Source of the DNA: Streptomyces pinistramenti | Lineage (GTDB): Bacteria > Actinomycetota > Actinomycetes > Streptomycetales > Streptomycetaceae | Direction of reading: 5' to 3' | DNA: 64,000 bases | Assembly: GCF_020564935.1 (NCBI RefSeq) | Contig: NZ_JAJCXB010000011.1 | Location: 93,594-157,593 of the forward strand | In this document: piece after piece, positions 34,430 through 46,564 of the stretch | Numbering within the stretch: the stretch's first letter is position 1 | How the letters are laid out: every line of letters begins with the position of its first letter | Program-made: the position numbers and the translations under genes | Notes under the pieces: model-generated | What the model saw: only the letters and a program-made list of their open reading frames with translations | Database searches by the model: none | Told to the model about the DNA's origin: nothing

Positions 34430-34900
34430 ATGCCTCGTAAGGGCCCCGCCCCGAAGCGCCCGGTCATCATCGACCCGGTCTACGGCTCTCCTCTGGTGAC
34501 CTCCCTCATCAACAAGGTTCTGCTGAACGGAAAGCGCTCCACCGCCGAGCGCATCGTTTACGGCGCCATGGAGGGTCTGCGCGAGAAGACCGGTAACGAC
34601 CCGGTCATCACGCTCAAGCGCGCGCTCGAGAACATCAAGCCGACCCTTGAGGTCAAGTCCCGCCGTGTCGGTGGCGCGACCTACCAGGTCCCGGTCGAGG
34701 TCAAGCCCGGCCGTGCCGCCACCCTCTCGCTCCGCTGGCTCGTGGGCTACTCCCGCGCCCGTCGCGAGAAGACCATGACCGAGCGCCTCATGAACGAACT
34801 GCTCGACGCCTCCAACGGCCTCGGCGCTTCGGTCAAGAAGCGCGAGGACACGCACAAGATGGCCGAGTCCAACAAGGCCTTCGCGCACTACCGCTGGTAG
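34430..34900 (+). CDS. rpsG: 30S ribosomal protein S7
   Basis: The 156-residue head-assembly protein starts [21 protein letters not shown] and has [30 protein letters not shown], the 16S-binding segment. In E. coli S7 represses the str operon by binding before its own gene; here the two-base gap to rpsL leaves no room for that site. fusA follows after 39 bases. Confidence 0.97.
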   Translation: MPRKGPAPKRPVIIDPVYGSPLVTSLINKVLLNGKRSTAERIVYGAMEGLREKTGNDPVITLKRALENIKPTLEVKSRRVGGATYQVPVEVKPGRAATLSLRWLVGYSRARREKTMTERLMNELLDASNGLGASVKKREDTHKMAESNKAFAHYRW

Positions 34901-34939
34901 TCGCAACCCACATCGAGACCGAGAGAAGATTGAGCCGAT

Positions 34940-37060
<2,121 letters not shown>

Positions 37061-37094
37061 CTCCGTCTCCCGATAGTCGGAACACGCTTTAGGC

Positions 37095-37100
37095 TTGACA
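37095..37100 (+). promoter_or_regulatory. -35-like TTGACA upstream of tuf
   Basis: A consensus TTGACA lies in the 155-base fusA-tuf gap. No matching -10 at normal spacing was found (CAATCC lies 13 or 22 bases downstream), so an internal tuf promoter is only a possibility. Confidence 0.3.
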
Positions 37101-37215
37101 CCGTCTGCCGGGGCAATCCCCGCAATCCGTGAGGAATGTCCCGGCAGCCGGCATCCCAGCAAAGATCACCTGGCGCCGATGAGTAAGGCGTACAGAACCA
37201 CTTCAGGAGGAACCA

Positions 37216-38409
37216 GTGGCGAAGGCGAAGTTCGAGCGGACTAAGCCGCACGTCAACATCGGCACCATCGGTCACATCGACCACGGTAAGACGACCCTCA
37301 CGGCCGCCATTACCAAGGTGCTGCACGACGAGTACCCGGACCTGAACGAGGCCTCGGCCTTTGACCAGATCGACAAGGCTCCCGAGGAGCGCCAGCGCGG
37401 TATCACGATTTCGATCGCGCACGTCGAGTACCAGACGGAGAACCGTCACTACGCCCACGTCGACTGCCCCGGTCACGCGGACTACATCAAGAACATGATC
37501 ACGGGTGCGGCGCAGATGGACGGCGCCATCCTCGTGGTTGCCGCCACCGACGGCCCGATGCCGCAGACCAAGGAGCACGTGCTCCTGGCCCGCCAGGTCG
37601 GCGTTCCCTACATCGTTGTCGCCCTGAACAAGGCCGACATGGTGGACGACGAGGAGATCCTGGAGCTCGTCGAGCTTGAGGTCCGTGAGCTCCTCTCCGA
37701 GTACGAGTTCCCGGGCGACGACGTTCCGGTCGTCAAGGTCTCGGCGCTCAAGGCGCTCGAGGGCGACGCCGAGTGGGGCAAGTCGATCGTCGAGCTGATG
37801 AAGGCCGTCGACGAGGCGATCCCGCAGCCCGAGCGTGACGTCGACAAGCCGTTCCTGATGCCGATCGAGGACGTCTTCACGATCACCGGCCGTGGCACCG
37901 TTGTCACCGGTCGTATCGAGCGTGGTGTCCTCAAGGTCAACGAGACCGTCGACATCATCGGCATCAAGCAGGAGAAGACCACCACCACGGTCACCGGCAT
38001 CGAGATGTTCCGGAAGCTGCTGGACGAGGGTCAGGCCGGTGAGAACGTCGGTCTGCTGCTTCGCGGTATCAAGCGCGAGGACGTCGAGCGCGGCCAGGTC
38101 ATCATCAAGCCGGGTTCGGTCACGCCGCACACCTCCTTCGAGGCCCAGGCGTACATCCTGTCGAAGGACGAGGGTGGCCGTCACACCCCCTTCTTCAACA
38201 ACTACCGCCCGCAGTTCTACTTCCGTACGACTGACGTGACCGGCGTCGTGACCCTCCCCGAGGGCACCGAGATGGTCATGCCGGGCGACAACACCGAGAT
38301 GTCGGTCGAGCTGATCCAGCCGGTCGCCATGGAGGAGGGCCTGAAGTTCGCCATCCGTGAGGGTGGCCGGACCGTCGGCGCCGGCCAGGTCACCAAGATC
38401 AACGTCTGA
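37216..38409 (+). CDS. tuf: elongation factor Tu
   Basis: The 397-residue GTPase delivers aminoacyl-tRNA to the ribosome. It has [14 protein letters not shown], the switch [25 protein letters not shown] and NKADMVDD, and ends [18 protein letters not shown] 37216 follows CAGGAGGAA. Residues near the kirromycin-type drug interface look standard. A terminator follows. Confidence 0.98.
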   Translation: MAKAKFERTKPHVNIGTIGHIDHGKTTLTAAITKVLHDEYPDLNEASAFDQIDKAPEERQRGITISIAHVEYQTENRHYAHVDCPGHADYIKNMITGAAQMDGAILVVAATDGPMPQTKEHVLLARQVGVPYIVVALNKADMVDDEEILELVELEVRELLSEYEFPGDDVPVVKVSALKALEGDAEWGKSIVELMKAVDEAIPQPERDVDKPFLMPIEDVFTITGRGTVVTGRIERGVLKVNETVDIIGIKQEKTTTTVTGIEMFRKLLDEGQAGENVGLLLRGIKREDVERGQVIIKPGSVTPHTSFEAQAYILSKDEGGRHTPFFNNYRPQFYFRTTDVTGVVTLPEGTEMVMPGDNTEMSVELIQPVAMEEGLKFAIREGGRTVGAGQVTKINV

Positions 38410-38464
38410 TTTCGTTGATCGGGGTAACCCGGTAGCTCCCCGGAGCATTCGAGCCTCGGCTCAC

Positions 38465-38503
38465 GGAAGCGCCCGTACGACTTCGGTCGTGCGGGCGCTT
38501 TCC
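38465..38503 (+). terminator. str operon terminator
   Basis: GGAAGCGCCCGTACGAC pairs with its complement over a TTCG loop and is followed by TTTCC, 56 bases after tuf. Confidence 0.75.
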
Positions 38504-38627
38504 GCTGTCCCGGTGCGGGGTCGCGCGGGCGGCCGGGGCTTGCCTGGGCGGGGCCGCTCGCCGACGATGGGCGGGCCGGCGCGTACTCCCCCGGGGAGAC
38601 GCGACCCTTTGTCCCAGGAGTGACGCC

Positions 38628-39050
38628 GTGCTGCGCACCATGTTCAAGTCCAAGATCCACCGGGCCACCGTGACCCAGGCCGACCTGCACTACGTCGGGT
38701 CGGTCACCGTCGACGCCGACCTGCTGGACGCCGCCGATCTGCTGCCCGGCGAGCTGGTCCACATCGTCGACGTCACCAACGGGGCCCGGCTGGAGACGTA
38801 CACCATCGCGGGGGAGCGCGGCTCGGGCGTCATCGGGATCAACGGGGCCGCCGCGCACCTCGTGCACCCCGGCGATCTCGTCATCCTCATCAGTTACGCG
38901 CAGGTGGACGACGCGGAGGCGCGGGCACTGCGGCCGCGGGTGGTGCATGTGGACGCCGGGAACCGGATCGCCGGGGTCGGGGCGGACGCGTCAGAGCCGG
39001 CGCCGGGGAGCGGGACGGTGCGGGGGCCCGGGGCGGTCGCGGGGGTGTAG
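38628..39050 (+). CDS. panD: aspartate 1-decarboxylase
   Basis: PanD decarboxylates aspartate to beta-alanine for pantothenate and coenzyme A. It is made as a proenzyme that cleaves itself between G24 and S25 (YVGSVTVD) to form a pyruvoyl group; the cleavage pair, the NGARLETY segment and [11 protein letters not shown] are all present. The 140-residue product has a Gly/Ala-rich non-conserved tail of about 20 residues. GTG 38628 follows CAGGAG. Its place between the str and S10 operons is unusual. Confidence 0.92.
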   Translation: MLRTMFKSKIHRATVTQADLHYVGSVTVDADLLDAADLLPGELVHIVDVTNGARLETYTIAGERGSGVIGINGAAAHLVHPGDLVILISYAQVDDAEARALRPRVVHVDAGNRIAGVGADASEPAPGSGTVRGPGAVAGV

Positions 39051-39159
39051 GCGCGTCGGAGGGTGCCCGCGGGCGGCCGGAAAGGGTGGGCAAACCGCCC
39101 TTTCGCGCGAGCCGAGGGGTTGGGCGCCGGTGTCGTGGGGTACCCTCCCCGGCTTCGGT

Positions 39160-39189
39160 TGGCCAGCCATGGCGCAGGTGTGGCACACT
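39160..39189 (+). promoter_or_regulatory. candidate S10 promoter
   Basis: TGGCCA (39160-39165) and CACACT (39184-39189) are 18 bp apart, about 300 bases before rpsJ. TACCCT at 39141-39146 is an alternative -10. Confidence 0.35.
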
Positions 39190-39405
39190 GTCCAGGTTGC
39201 TCGGTTGAGTGCCGATGCTGCGCGCCTCCCGCCGGGAGGACCGGAAGCGAGTCCCAGGTATTCGTCGTCCCTTTTCAGGGGCGGAAGTACGGGAATCTTC
39301 CGGGAAGTGTCAGCGGGGTGCCTCAGCCAGGCGCTCGGTGGGTGTTCTGCCCCCACTTCTCCTTCTTGAAGGGTTTCCGTTACGGAAATTTTCGGGAAGG
39401 GGCGC

Positions 39406-39430
39406 GACACGCCCGACCGCGTGGGTCGGA
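39406..39430 (+). promoter_or_regulatory. leader hairpin of the S10 operon, shared with the str leader
   Basis: CCCGACC and GGGTCGG form a 7-bp stem over a GCGT loop. The 25 bases match the str leader element (33978-34002) at 23 positions; both differences lie outside the base-paired arms (one just before the stem and one in the loop). It lies 60-84 bases before rpsJ. Confidence 0.6.
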
Positions 39431-39490
39431 GGCGGGACGCGAACGCACCGAGTCCCAGAGCGTTACGAGAGACAGGACTACGAAGTAGCC

Positions 39491-39799
39491 ATGGCGGGAC
39501 AGAAGATCCGCATCCGGCTCAAGGCCTACGACCACGAGGTCATCGACAGCTCGGCGAAGAAGATCGTCGAGACGGTGACGCGAACTGGTGCGTCGGTCGC
39601 GGGCCCGGTGCCGCTGCCCACTGAGAAGAACGTGTACTGCGTCATCAAGTCGCCGCACAAGTACAAGGACTCGCGCGAGCACTTCGAGATGCGCACGCAC
39701 AAGCGCCTGATCGACATCCTCGACCCGACGCCCAAGACCGTTGACTCGCTGATGCGCCTGGACCTTCCGGCCGGCGTTGACATCGAGATCAAGCTCTGA
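39491..39799 (+). CDS. rpsJ: 30S ribosomal protein S10
   Basis: The 102-residue protein starts [21 protein letters not shown] and ends [13 protein letters not shown]10 sits in the 30S head and is also NusE, the partner of NusB and NusG in antitermination. ATG 39491 was chosen by homology; the upstream Shine-Dalgarno is weak, and the longer open frame covers the RNA leader. First gene of the S10 operon; rplC follows after 14 bases. Confidence 0.97.
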   Translation: MAGQKIRIRLKAYDHEVIDSSAKKIVETVTRTGASVAGPVPLPTEKNVYCVIKSPHKYKDSREHFEMRTHKRLIDILDPTPKTVDSLMRLDLPAGVDIEIKL

Positions 39800-39813
39800 G
39801 AGGCGCGGAAGAG

Positions 39814-40458
39814 ATGGCTAAGCAGATCAAGGGCATCCTGGGCGAGAAGCTCGGCATGACCCAGGTCTGGGACGACAACAACCGTGTCGTTCCGGTGACC
39901 GTGGTGAAGGCCGGCCCCTGTGTCGTTACCCAGGTGCGCACCAATGACCAGGACGGCTACGACTCCGTCCAGATCGCCTTCGGCGAGATCGACCCGCGCA
40001 AGGTGAACAAGCCCCTCAAGGGCCACTTCGCGAAGGCCGACGTCACCCCCCGCCGCCACCTCGTCGAGGTCCGTACCGCCGATGCCGGCGAGTACACCCT
40101 CGGCCAGGAGCTGACTGCCGAGACCTTCGAGTCCGGCATCAAGGTGGACGTGACCGGCAAGAGCAAGGGCAAGGGCTTCGCCGGCGTCATGAAGCGTCAC
40201 GGCTTCCACGGCGGCAAGGCTTCCCACGGTGCCCACCGTGTGCACCGTAAGCCGGGCTCCATCGGTGGCTGCGCCACCCCGGGCCGCGTGTTCAAGGGCA
40301 TGCGGATGGCCGGTCGTATGGGCAACGAGCGGGTCACCACCCAGAACCTGACCGTCCATGCCGTTGACGCGGAGAAGGGTCTGCTGCTCATCAAGGGCGC
40401 AGTTCCTGGTCCGAACGGCGGCCTCGTCCTGGTCCGTACCGCGGCCAAGGGGGCCTGA
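39814..40458 (+). CDS. rplC: 50S ribosomal protein L3
   Basis: The 214-residue protein begins [23 protein letters not shown] and carries the finger loop [39 protein letters not shown] that reaches the peptidyl transferase centre. Length and motifs are standard. It has GAAGAG before its ATG and lies 8 bases before rplD. Confidence 0.97.
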   Translation: MAKQIKGILGEKLGMTQVWDDNNRVVPVTVVKAGPCVVTQVRTNDQDGYDSVQIAFGEIDPRKVNKPLKGHFAKADVTPRRHLVEVRTADAGEYTLGQELTAETFESGIKVDVTGKSKGKGFAGVMKRHGFHGGKASHGAHRVHRKPGSIGGCATPGRVFKGMRMAGRMGNERVTTQNLTVHAVDAEKGLLLIKGAVPGPNGGLVLVRTAAKGA

Positions 40459-40466
40459 GGTAACCG

Positions 40467-41117
40467 ATGAGCACCATTGACATCCTTTCGCCGGCAGGTG
40501 ACAAGGCCGGGACCGTCGAGCTCCCCACGGAGATCTTCGACGCCAAGGTCAGCATTCCGCTGATCCACCAGGTCGTTGTCGCTCAGCTGGCCGCTGCCCG
40601 CCAGGGCACGCACAAGACCAAGACTCGCGGCGAGGTCCGCGGCGGTGGCAAGAAGCCGTACCGCCAGAAGGGCACCGGCCGCGCGCGCCAGGGTTCGACC
40701 CGTGCGCCGCAGTTCGCCGGCGGTGGCGTCGTCCACGGCCCCGTGCCGCGTGACTACTCGCAGCGGACGCCCAAGAAGATGAAGGCTGCCGCCCTGCGCG
40801 GTGCCCTCAGCGACCGGGCCCGCAACAGCCGCATCCACGTCGTCTCCGGCGTGGTCGACGGTGCGATCTCCACGAAGGCCGCCAAGGACCTCCTCGGCAA
40901 GGTCAGCGAGCGCAAGCACGTGCTGCTGGTCGCCGAGCGTTCCGACGAGGCCGCGTGGCTGTCCGCCCGCAACCTGCCCCAGGTTCACCTCCTGGAGCCG
41001 GGCCAGCTGAACACGTACGACGTGCTCGTCTCGGACGACGTGGTCTTCACCAAGGCCGCCTTCGAGTCCTTCGTGTCTGGCCCCCAGGCCATTGAGACCG
41101 AAGGGAGCGACGCCTGA
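40467..41117 (+). CDS. rplD: 50S ribosomal protein L4
   Basis: The 216-residue protein has the tunnel-lining loop [40 protein letters not shown], the region of macrolide-resistance mutations, with the usual sequence. In E. coli L4 represses the S10 operon; whether it does so here is unknown. Its TGA overlaps the rplW ATG by one base. Confidence 0.97.
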   Translation: MSTIDILSPAGDKAGTVELPTEIFDAKVSIPLIHQVVVAQLAAARQGTHKTKTRGEVRGGGKKPYRQKGTGRARQGSTRAPQFAGGGVVHGPVPRDYSQRTPKKMKAAALRGALSDRARNSRIHVVSGVVDGAISTKAAKDLLGKVSERKHVLLVAERSDEAAWLSARNLPQVHLLEPGQLNTYDVLVSDDVVFTKAAFESFVSGPQAIETEGSDA

Positions 41118-41440
41118 TGAGTGAGGCCGTCGTCACCAGCAAGACCTTCTCGGACCCGCGCGACATTCTCGTCAAGCCGGTTGTCTCGGAGAAGAGCTAC
41201 GCGCTGCTGGACGAGAACAAGTACACGTTCATCGTCGCGCCCGGCAGCAACAAGACCCAGATCAAGCAGGCCGTCGAGGCGGTCTTCTCGGTCAAGGTCA
41301 CCGGGGTCAACACGATCAACCGGCAGGGCAAGCGCAAGCGCACCCGCACCGGTTTCGGCAAGCGCGCGGACACCAAGCGCGCCATCGTGACCCTCGCCGA
41401 GGGCGACCGTATCGACATCTTCGGCGGCCCGACCTCCTGA
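41117..41440 (+). CDS. rplW: 50S ribosomal protein L23
   Basis: The 107-residue protein lines the tunnel exit and is the docking point for trigger factor and SRP. Recognised by [29 protein letters not shown] and the loop [21 protein letters not shown]. The start is coupled to the rplD stop; rplB follows after 39 bases. Confidence 0.97.
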   Translation: MSEAVVTSKTFSDPRDILVKPVVSEKSYALLDENKYTFIVAPGSNKTQIKQAVEAVFSVKVTGVNTINRQGKRKRTRTGFGKRADTKRAIVTLAEGDRIDIFGGPTS

Positions 41441-41479
41441 CGGAGGTCGAGTCGTCCGGAATCGGACGAGGACTGAGAA

Positions 41480-42316
41480 ATGGGTATCCGCAAGTACAAG
41501 CCGACGACCCCGGGCCGTCGTGGCTCCAGCGTCGCCGACTTTGTCGAGATCACGCGGTCCACGCCGGAGAAGTCGCTGGTCCGCCCGCTGCACAGCAAGG
41601 GCGGCCGTAACAACGCCGGTCGTGTGACCGTTCGCCACCAGGGCGGTGGCCACAAGCGCGCCTACCGAGTGATCGACTTCCGTCGTCACGACAAGGACGG
41701 CGTGCCGGCCAAGGTCGCGCACATCGAGTACGACCCCAACCGCACCGCGCGCATCGCGCTGCTGCACTACGCAGACGGCGAGAAGCGCTACATCATCGCG
41801 CCCCGTGGCCTGGTCCAGGGTGCTCGGATTGAGAACGGCCCTGGCGCCGACATCAAGCCGGGCAACAACCTGGCCCTGCGCAACATCCCCGTGGGTACGA
41901 CGATCCACGCGATCGAGCTGCGGCCGGGCGGCGGTGCGAAGTTCGCCCGCTCCGCCGGTGCCTCCGTGCAGCTGCTGGCGAAGGAGGGCACCATGGCCCA
42001 CCTTCGTATGCCCTCCGGTGAGATCCGCCTGGTCGACGTCCGCTGCCGCGCCACGATTGGCGAGGTCGGCAACGCCGAGCAGTCGAACATCAACTGGGGC
42101 AAGGCCGGCCGTATGCGCTGGAAGGGCGTCCGCCCGACCGTGCGCGGTGTCGTGATGAACCCCGTCGACCACCCCCACGGTGGTGGTGAAGGCAAGACTT
42201 CCGGTGGTCGCCACCCGGTCTCGCCCTGGGGTCAGAAGGAGGGTCGTACTCGCTCGCCGAAGAAGGCCAGCAACAAGTACATCGTCCGCCGCCGCAAGAC
42301 GAACAAGAAGCGCTAG
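41480..42316 (+). CDS. rplB: 50S ribosomal protein L2
   Basis: The 278-residue protein, needed for peptidyl transferase activity and subunit joining, has the conserved [30 protein letters not shown] region including the key histidine, and ends in basic [14 protein letters not shown] 41480 has an AGGAC element upstream. rpsS follows after 12 bases. Confidence 0.97.
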   Translation: MGIRKYKPTTPGRRGSSVADFVEITRSTPEKSLVRPLHSKGGRNNAGRVTVRHQGGGHKRAYRVIDFRRHDKDGVPAKVAHIEYDPNRTARIALLHYADGEKRYIIAPRGLVQGARIENGPGADIKPGNNLALRNIPVGTTIHAIELRPGGGAKFARSAGASVQLLAKEGTMAHLRMPSGEIRLVDVRCRATIGEVGNAEQSNINWGKAGRMRWKGVRPTVRGVVMNPVDHPHGGGEGKTSGGRHPVSPWGQKEGRTRSPKKASNKYIVRRRKTNKKR

Positions 42317-42328
42317 GAGCGGGTTTAG

Positions 42329-42610
42329 ATGCCGCGCAGTCTCAAGAAGGGGCCCTTCGTCGACGGACACCTCACCAAGAAGGTGGATGTCCAGAACGAA
42401 GCCGGCACCAAGAACGTCATCAAGACCTGGTCCCGCCGCTCCATGATCGTCCCGGCCATGCTCGGCCACACGATCGCGGTGCACGACGGCCGCAAGCACG
42501 TCCCGGTGTTCGTCACCGAGTCGATGGTCGGCCACAAGCTCGGCGAGTTTGCGCCGACCCGCACCTTCCGCGGCCACGAGAAGGACGACCGCAAGTCGCG
42601 GCGTCGTTGA
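42329..42610 (+). CDS. rpsS: 30S ribosomal protein S19
   Basis: The 93-residue head protein starts [19 protein letters not shown] and contains [19 protein letters not shown] and [13 protein letters not shown]. It binds the S13 region and contributes to inter-subunit bridges. Normal length and place between rplB and rplV. Confidence 0.97.
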   Translation: MPRSLKKGPFVDGHLTKKVDVQNEAGTKNVIKTWSRRSMIVPAMLGHTIAVHDGRKHVPVFVTESMVGHKLGEFAPTRTFRGHEKDDRKSRRR

Positions 42611-42653
42611 TCGGCGGAGTGCGAAGACTATGACTGACACCGAAGGGACAACC

Positions 42654-43001
42654 ATGGAAGCCAGGGCCCAGGCGCGGTACATCCGCGTCACGCCCATGAA
42701 GGCCCGCCGCGTGGTGGACCTTATCCGTGGCATGGATGCCACGGAGGCTCAGGCGGTCCTGCGTTTCGCCCCGCAGGCCGCGAGCGTGCCGGTTGGCAAG
42801 GTGCTGGACAGCGCCATTGCCAACGCCGCGCACAACTACGACCACACCGACGCCGACAGCCTCGTCATCTCCGAGGCGTACGTCGACGAGGGCCCGACCC
42901 TGAAGCGGTTCCGTCCGCGCGCCCAGGGCCGTGCCTACCGGATCCGCAAGCGGACCAGCCACATCACCGTGGTCGTCAGCAGCAAGGAAGGAACCCGGTA
43001 A
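42654..43001 (+). CDS. rplV: 50S ribosomal protein L22
   Basis: The 115-residue protein has the tunnel hairpin [20 protein letters not shown], a site of macrolide resistance elsewhere, in normal form. ATG 42654 follows GAAGGGA; an in-frame ATG at 42630 would add eight residues (MTDTEGTT) and has a poorer ribosome-binding site. The stop overlaps the rpsC ATG. Confidence 0.95.
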   Translation: MEARAQARYIRVTPMKARRVVDLIRGMDATEAQAVLRFAPQAASVPVGKVLDSAIANAAHNYDHTDADSLVISEAYVDEGPTLKRFRPRAQGRAYRIRKRTSHITVVVSSKEGTR

Positions 43002-43822
43002 TGGGCCAGAAGGTTAACCCGCACGGGTTCCGGCTCGGCATCACCACCGACTTCAAGTCGCGTTGGTACGCCGACAAGCTGTACAAGGACTACGTCAAGG
43101 AAGACGTCGCCATTCGTCGCATGATGACGAAGGGCATGGAGCGCGCCGGTATCTCCAAGGTGGAGATCGAGCGCACCCGTGAGCGCGTCCGCGTTGACAT
43201 CCACACCGCTCGTCCGGGCATCGTCATCGGCCGCCGTGGCGCCGAGGCCGACCGCATCCGTGGCGAACTGGAGAAGCTGACCGGCAAGCAGGTCCAGTTG
43301 AACATCCTTGAGGTCAAGAACCCCGAGGTGGACGCTCAGCTGGTGGCCCAGGCCGTCGCCGAGCAGCTGTCCTCCCGCGTCTCCTTCCGTCGCGCCATGC
43401 GTAAGAGCATGCAGTCGACGATGAAGGCCGGCGCCAAGGGCATCAAGATCCAGTGTGGTGGCCGTCTCGGCGGTGCCGAGATGTCCCGCTCGGAGTTCTA
43501 CCGCGAGGGCCGTGTGCCCCTGCACACGCTCCGTGCGAACGTCGACTACGGCTTCTTCGAGGCCAAGACCACCTTCGGCCGCATCGGCGTGAAGGTCTGG
43601 ATCTACAAGGGCGACGTCAAGAACATCGCCGAGGTTCGTGCGGAGAACGCTGCCGCCCGTGCGGGCAACCGCCCGGCGCGTGGTGGCGGCAACGACCGCC
43701 CGCGCCGCGGTGGCGAGCGTGGCGGCCGCGGCCGCAAGCCGCAGCAGAACGCCGCTGCCGAGGCCCCCAAGGCCGAGGCCGCTGCCGCTGCTCCGGCGGA
43801 GACCCCCGGAACGGAGGCCTGA
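43001..43822 (+). CDS. rpsC: 30S ribosomal protein S3
   Basis: The 273-residue protein lines the mRNA entry channel. It has the KH domain with [16 protein letters not shown] and the C-terminal domain ending [10 protein letters not shown], then an Arg/Gly-rich stretch (about 215-248, [17 protein letters not shown]) and an Ala/Pro/Glu tail typical of streptomycetes. The start is coupled to rplV. Confidence 0.97.
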   Translation: MGQKVNPHGFRLGITTDFKSRWYADKLYKDYVKEDVAIRRMMTKGMERAGISKVEIERTRERVRVDIHTARPGIVIGRRGAEADRIRGELEKLTGKQVQLNILEVKNPEVDAQLVAQAVAEQLSSRVSFRRAMRKSMQSTMKAGAKGIKIQCGGRLGGAEMSRSEFYREGRVPLHTLRANVDYGFFEAKTTFGRIGVKVWIYKGDVKNIAEVRAENAAARAGNRPARGGGNDRPRRGGERGGRGRKPQQNAAAEAPKAEAAAAAPAETPGTEA

Positions 43823-43827
43823 CCGAC

Positions 43828-44247
43828 ATGCTGATCCCTCGCAGGGTCAAGCACCGCAAGCAGCACCACCCGAAGCGCAACGGCATGGCCAAGGGTGGCA
43901 CCGAGCTGGCCTTCGGTGAGTACGGCATCCAGGCCGTCACCCCGGCTTACGTGACGAACCGTCAGATCGAGTCCGCTCGTATCGCGATGACCCGTCACAT
44001 CAAGCGTGGCGGCAAGGTCTGGATCAACATTTACCCGGACCGCCCGCTCACGAAGAAGCCGGCCGAAACCCGCATGGGTTCCGGTAAGGGTTCTCCGGAG
44101 TGGTGGGTCGCGAACGTCAAGCCCGGTCGGGTGATGTTCGAGCTGTCCTTCCCGAACGAAAAGGTTGCCAAGGAGGCGCTGACCCGCGCCGCCCACAAGC
44201 TTCCGATGAAGTGCCGCATCGTGCGGCGCGAGGCAGGTGAGTCGTGA
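43828..44247 (+). CDS. rplP: 50S ribosomal protein L16
   Basis: The 139-residue protein at the A-site side of the peptidyl transferase centre starts [24 protein letters not shown]. The arginine of the [19 protein letters not shown] loop, hydroxylated in some bacteria, is present. The start is 5 bases after rpsC; the longer upstream open frame is a shadow. Its stop overlaps the rpmC ATG. Confidence 0.97.
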   Translation: MLIPRRVKHRKQHHPKRNGMAKGGTELAFGEYGIQAVTPAYVTNRQIESARIAMTRHIKRGGKVWINIYPDRPLTKKPAETRMGSGKGSPEWWVANVKPGRVMFELSFPNEKVAKEALTRAAHKLPMKCRIVRREAGES

Positions 44248-44471
44248 TGGCGGCCGGTATCAAGGCGACCGAGCTGCGCGAGCTGAATGACGAGGACCTC
44301 GTCGGCAAGCTTCGTGAGGCCAAGGAGGAGCTGTTCAACCTCCGCTTCCAGGCGGCGACCGGACAGCTTGAGAACCACGGTCGGCTCAAGTCCGTCCGTA
44401 AGGACATCGCCCGGATCTACACCCTGATGCGTGAGCGCGAGCTGGGCATCGAGACGGTGGAGAGCGCCTGA
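44247..44471 (+). CDS. rpmC: 50S ribosomal protein L29
   Basis: The 74-residue two-helix protein near the tunnel exit has [48 protein letters not shown]. The ATG at 44247 overlaps the rplP stop; GTG 44244 is a possible alternative one codon earlier. The stop overlaps rpsQ. Confidence 0.96.
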   Translation: MAAGIKATELRELNDEDLVGKLREAKEELFNLRFQAATGQLENHGRLKSVRKDIARIYTLMRERELGIETVESA

Positions 44472-44752
44472 TGAGCGAGAAGAATGTGACTGAGACGAAC
44501 GAGCGCGGATTCCGCAAGACCCGCGAGGGTCTCGTCGTCAGCGACAAGATGGACAAGACCGTCGTCGTCGCTGTCGAGGACCGTGTCAAGCACGCGCTGT
44601 ACGGCAAGGTCATCCGCCGTACCAACAAGCTCAAGGCGCACGACGAGCAGAACGCCGCTGGTGTCGGCGACCGCGTCCTCCTGATGGAGACCCGGCCGCT
44701 GTCCGCCTCGAAGCGCTGGCGCATCGTCGAGATCCTTGAGAAGGCCAAGTAG
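44471..44752 (+). CDS. rpsQ: 30S ribosomal protein S17
   Basis: The 93-residue OB-fold protein binds 16S rRNA in the body. Motifs: [45 protein letters not shown] and [19 protein letters not shown]. It is the last gene of the S10 part; a 128-base gap with a strong hairpin separates it from rplN. Confidence 0.97.
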   Translation: MSEKNVTETNERGFRKTREGLVVSDKMDKTVVVAVEDRVKHALYGKVIRRTNKLKAHDEQNAAGVGDRVLLMETRPLSASKRWRIVEILEKAK

Positions 44753-44823
44753 GGATTTCCCGTAAGGGAGTTCCGAGAGATACCGCCTGTGGGGGTTACC
44801 CCTCAGGTCAGTTCCGCCAGGCT

Positions 44824-44852
44824 CGGCAGGGACTTCGCTGAAGTCCCTGCCG
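44824..44852 (+). promoter_or_regulatory. strong hairpin at the S10/spc boundary
   Basis: CGGCAGGGACTT (44824-44835) pairs perfectly with AAGTCCCTGCCG (44841-44852) over a 5-nt loop. No T-run follows and it ends 28 bases before rplN, so it is more likely an RNA structure for processing, attenuation or protein binding than a simple terminator. Confidence 0.5.
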
Positions 44853-44880
44853 GGAACCGGCAGACGATCAGGAGATAGAC

Positions 44881-45249
44881 GTGATCCAGCAGGAGTCGCG
44901 ACTTCGGGTCGCCGACAACACGGGTGCGAAGGAAATTCTCACCATCCGTGTTCTCGGTGGTTCGGGTCGCCGCTACGCGGGCATCGGTGACGTCATTGTC
45001 GCCACCGTGAAGGACGCGATCCCCGGTGGCAACGTGAAGAAGGGTGACGTCGTCAAGGCTGTCATCGTTCGCACCGTCAAGGAGCGCCGCCGTCCGGACG
45101 GCTCGTACATCCGCTTCGACGAGAACGCGGCCGTCATCCTCAAGAACGATGGCGACCCCCGCGGCACCCGTATCTTCGGCCCCGTGGGCCGTGAGCTGCG
45201 CGAGAAGAAGTTCATGAAGATCATCTCGCTCGCGCCGGAGGTGCTGTAA
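44881..45249 (+). CDS. rplN: 50S ribosomal protein L14
   Basis: The 122-residue protein begins [27 protein letters not shown] and ends [16 protein letters not shown]. It forms bridge B8 and is the target of RsfS silencing. GTG 44881 follows AGGAGATAG. First gene of the spc part; rplX follows after three bases. Confidence 0.97.
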   Translation: MIQQESRLRVADNTGAKEILTIRVLGGSGRRYAGIGDVIVATVKDAIPGGNVKKGDVVKAVIVRTVKERRRPDGSYIRFDENAAVILKNDGDPRGTRIFGPVGRELREKKFMKIISLAPEVL

Positions 45250-45252
45250 CCG

Positions 45253-45576
45253 ATGAAGATCAAGAAGGGCGACCTGGTCCAGGTCATCACCGGTAAGGAC
45301 AAGGGCAAGCAGGGCAAGGTCATCGCGGCCTTCCCCCGCGAGGACCGTGTCCTGGTCGAGGGTGTCAACCGGGTCAAGAAGCACACCAAGGCCGGCCAGA
45401 CCGCTCGCGGTTCGCAGACCGGCGGCATCGTCACGACCGAGGCCCCGATCCACGTCAGCAACGTTCAGCTGGTTGTGGAGAAGGACGGCAACAAGGTTGT
45501 CACCCGCGTCGGTTACCGCTTCGACGATGACGGCAACAAGATCCGCGTTGCCAAGCGGACCGGTGAGGACATCTGA
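45253..45576 (+). CDS. rplX: 50S ribosomal protein L24
   Basis: The 107-residue assembly-initiator protein contains a KOW motif: [39 protein letters not shown]. Normal length. The stop overlaps the rplE ATG by one base. Confidence 0.97.
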   Translation: MKIKKGDLVQVITGKDKGKQGKVIAAFPREDRVLVEGVNRVKKHTKAGQTARGSQTGGIVTTEAPIHVSNVQLVVEKDGNKVVTRVGYRFDDDGNKIRVAKRTGEDI

Positions 45577-46136
45577 TGACTGCCACCACCAACGCGCCGC
45601 GCCTCAAGCAGCGCTACCGCGAAGAAATCGCCGGAAAGCTGCGTGACGAGTTCTCGTACGAGAACGTCATGCAGATCCCCGGTCTGACCAAGATCGTGGT
45701 CAACATGGGTGTGGGCGACGCCGCCCGCGACTCCAAGCTGATCGACGGTGCCATCAAGGACCTCACCACGATCACCGGCCAGAAGCCGGCCGTCACCAAG
45801 GCCCGTAAGTCCATCGCGCAGTTCAAGCTGCGCGAGGGCCAGCCGATCGGTGCCCACGTCACCCTCCGTGGTGACCGCATGTGGGAGTTCCTGGACCGCC
45901 TGCTGTCGCTCGCGCTGCCGCGCATCCGCGACTTCCGTGGTCTGTCCCCGAAGCAGTTCGACGGCCGGGGCAACTACACCTTCGGTCTCACGGAGCAGGT
46001 CATGTTCCACGAGATCGACCAGGACAAGATCGACCGGGTCCGGGGCATGGACATCACCGTGGTGACGACCGCCCAGAACGACGATGAGGGCCGTGCCCTG
46101 CTTCGTCACCTCGGCTTCCCGTTCAAGGAGAACTGA
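45576..46136 (+). CDS. rplE: 50S ribosomal protein L5
   Basis: The 186-residue protein binds 5S rRNA and forms bridge B1b. Motifs: [53 protein letters not shown] and [21 protein letters not shown]. The start is coupled to rplX and the S14 gene follows after two bases. Confidence 0.97.
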   Translation: MTATTNAPRLKQRYREEIAGKLRDEFSYENVMQIPGLTKIVVNMGVGDAARDSKLIDGAIKDLTTITGQKPAVTKARKSIAQFKLREGQPIGAHVTLRGDRMWEFLDRLLSLALPRIRDFRGLSPKQFDGRGNYTFGLTEQVMFHEIDQDKIDRVRGMDITVVTTAQNDDEGRALLRHLGFPFKEN

Positions 46137-46138
46137 CC

Positions 46139-46324
46139 GTGGCGAAGAAGGCCCTGATTGCTAAGGCGGCCCGCAAGCCGAAGTTCGCTGTGCGCGCGTA
46201 CACGCGTTGCCAGCGCTGCGGCCGGCCGCACTCCGTCTACCGCAAGTTCGGCCTCTGCCGCGTGTGCCTTCGTGAGATGGCTCACCGTGGCGAGCTGCCG
46301 GGCGTGACCAAGAGCTCCTGGTAA
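46139..46324 (+). CDS. rpsN: 30S ribosomal protein S14 type Z
   Basis: The 61-residue zinc-binding S14 has the CQRC and CRVC pairs, and ends [12 protein letters not shown] longer, cysteine-free S14 usually exists elsewhere in streptomycete genomes and replaces it under zinc limitation; this copy is the zinc form in its usual spc position. GTG 46139 lies two bases after the rplE stop. Confidence 0.96.
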   Translation: MAKKALIAKAARKPKFAVRAYTRCQRCGRPHSVYRKFGLCRVCLREMAHRGELPGVTKSSW

Positions 46325-46564
46325 ACCCCTAGTTGGGTTCACCCGGAAGCTCTCGGTAAGCATCCGGTCGGCAGGCGCCCCGCCCTTTGTCCCGTAGGGT
46401 AGAAGGGTTGGGCGCCCCGCCGCCCGAGACCGACCGCGGGCACACCGCCCGCATAACGTCGCTTACTACGCCGTAGGTCCCCGCGCCGCACCCGTCCCGA
46501 CTCTGATCGGGGAGAGGGATGGCGCACATAGGAAACCCCGGCGAGAGAGGCCGAAGGCCAATTC
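46325..46564 (+). promoter_or_regulatory. 240-base gap inside the spc cluster
   Basis: No gene is seen. The stretch contains TAGGGT at 46395-46400 (a possible -10 without a clear -35) and a short hairpin GCGGGC-ACACC-GCCCGC at 46436-46452. Such a gap between rpsN and rpsH suggests an internal promoter or a regulatory leader for rpsH onward. Confidence 0.35.

Larger units (their letters stand above)
39051..39490 (+). promoter_or_regulatory. S10 operon upstream and leader region
   Basis: This 440-base stretch has no convincing gene. It holds a candidate promoter (39160-39189), an imperfect direct repeat of about 21 bases (39287-39307 and 39380-39400, core ACGG..AA..TT.CGGGAAG) and the hairpin shared with the str leader (39406-39430). 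The second half is unusually AT-rich for this genome. Confidence 0.6.
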
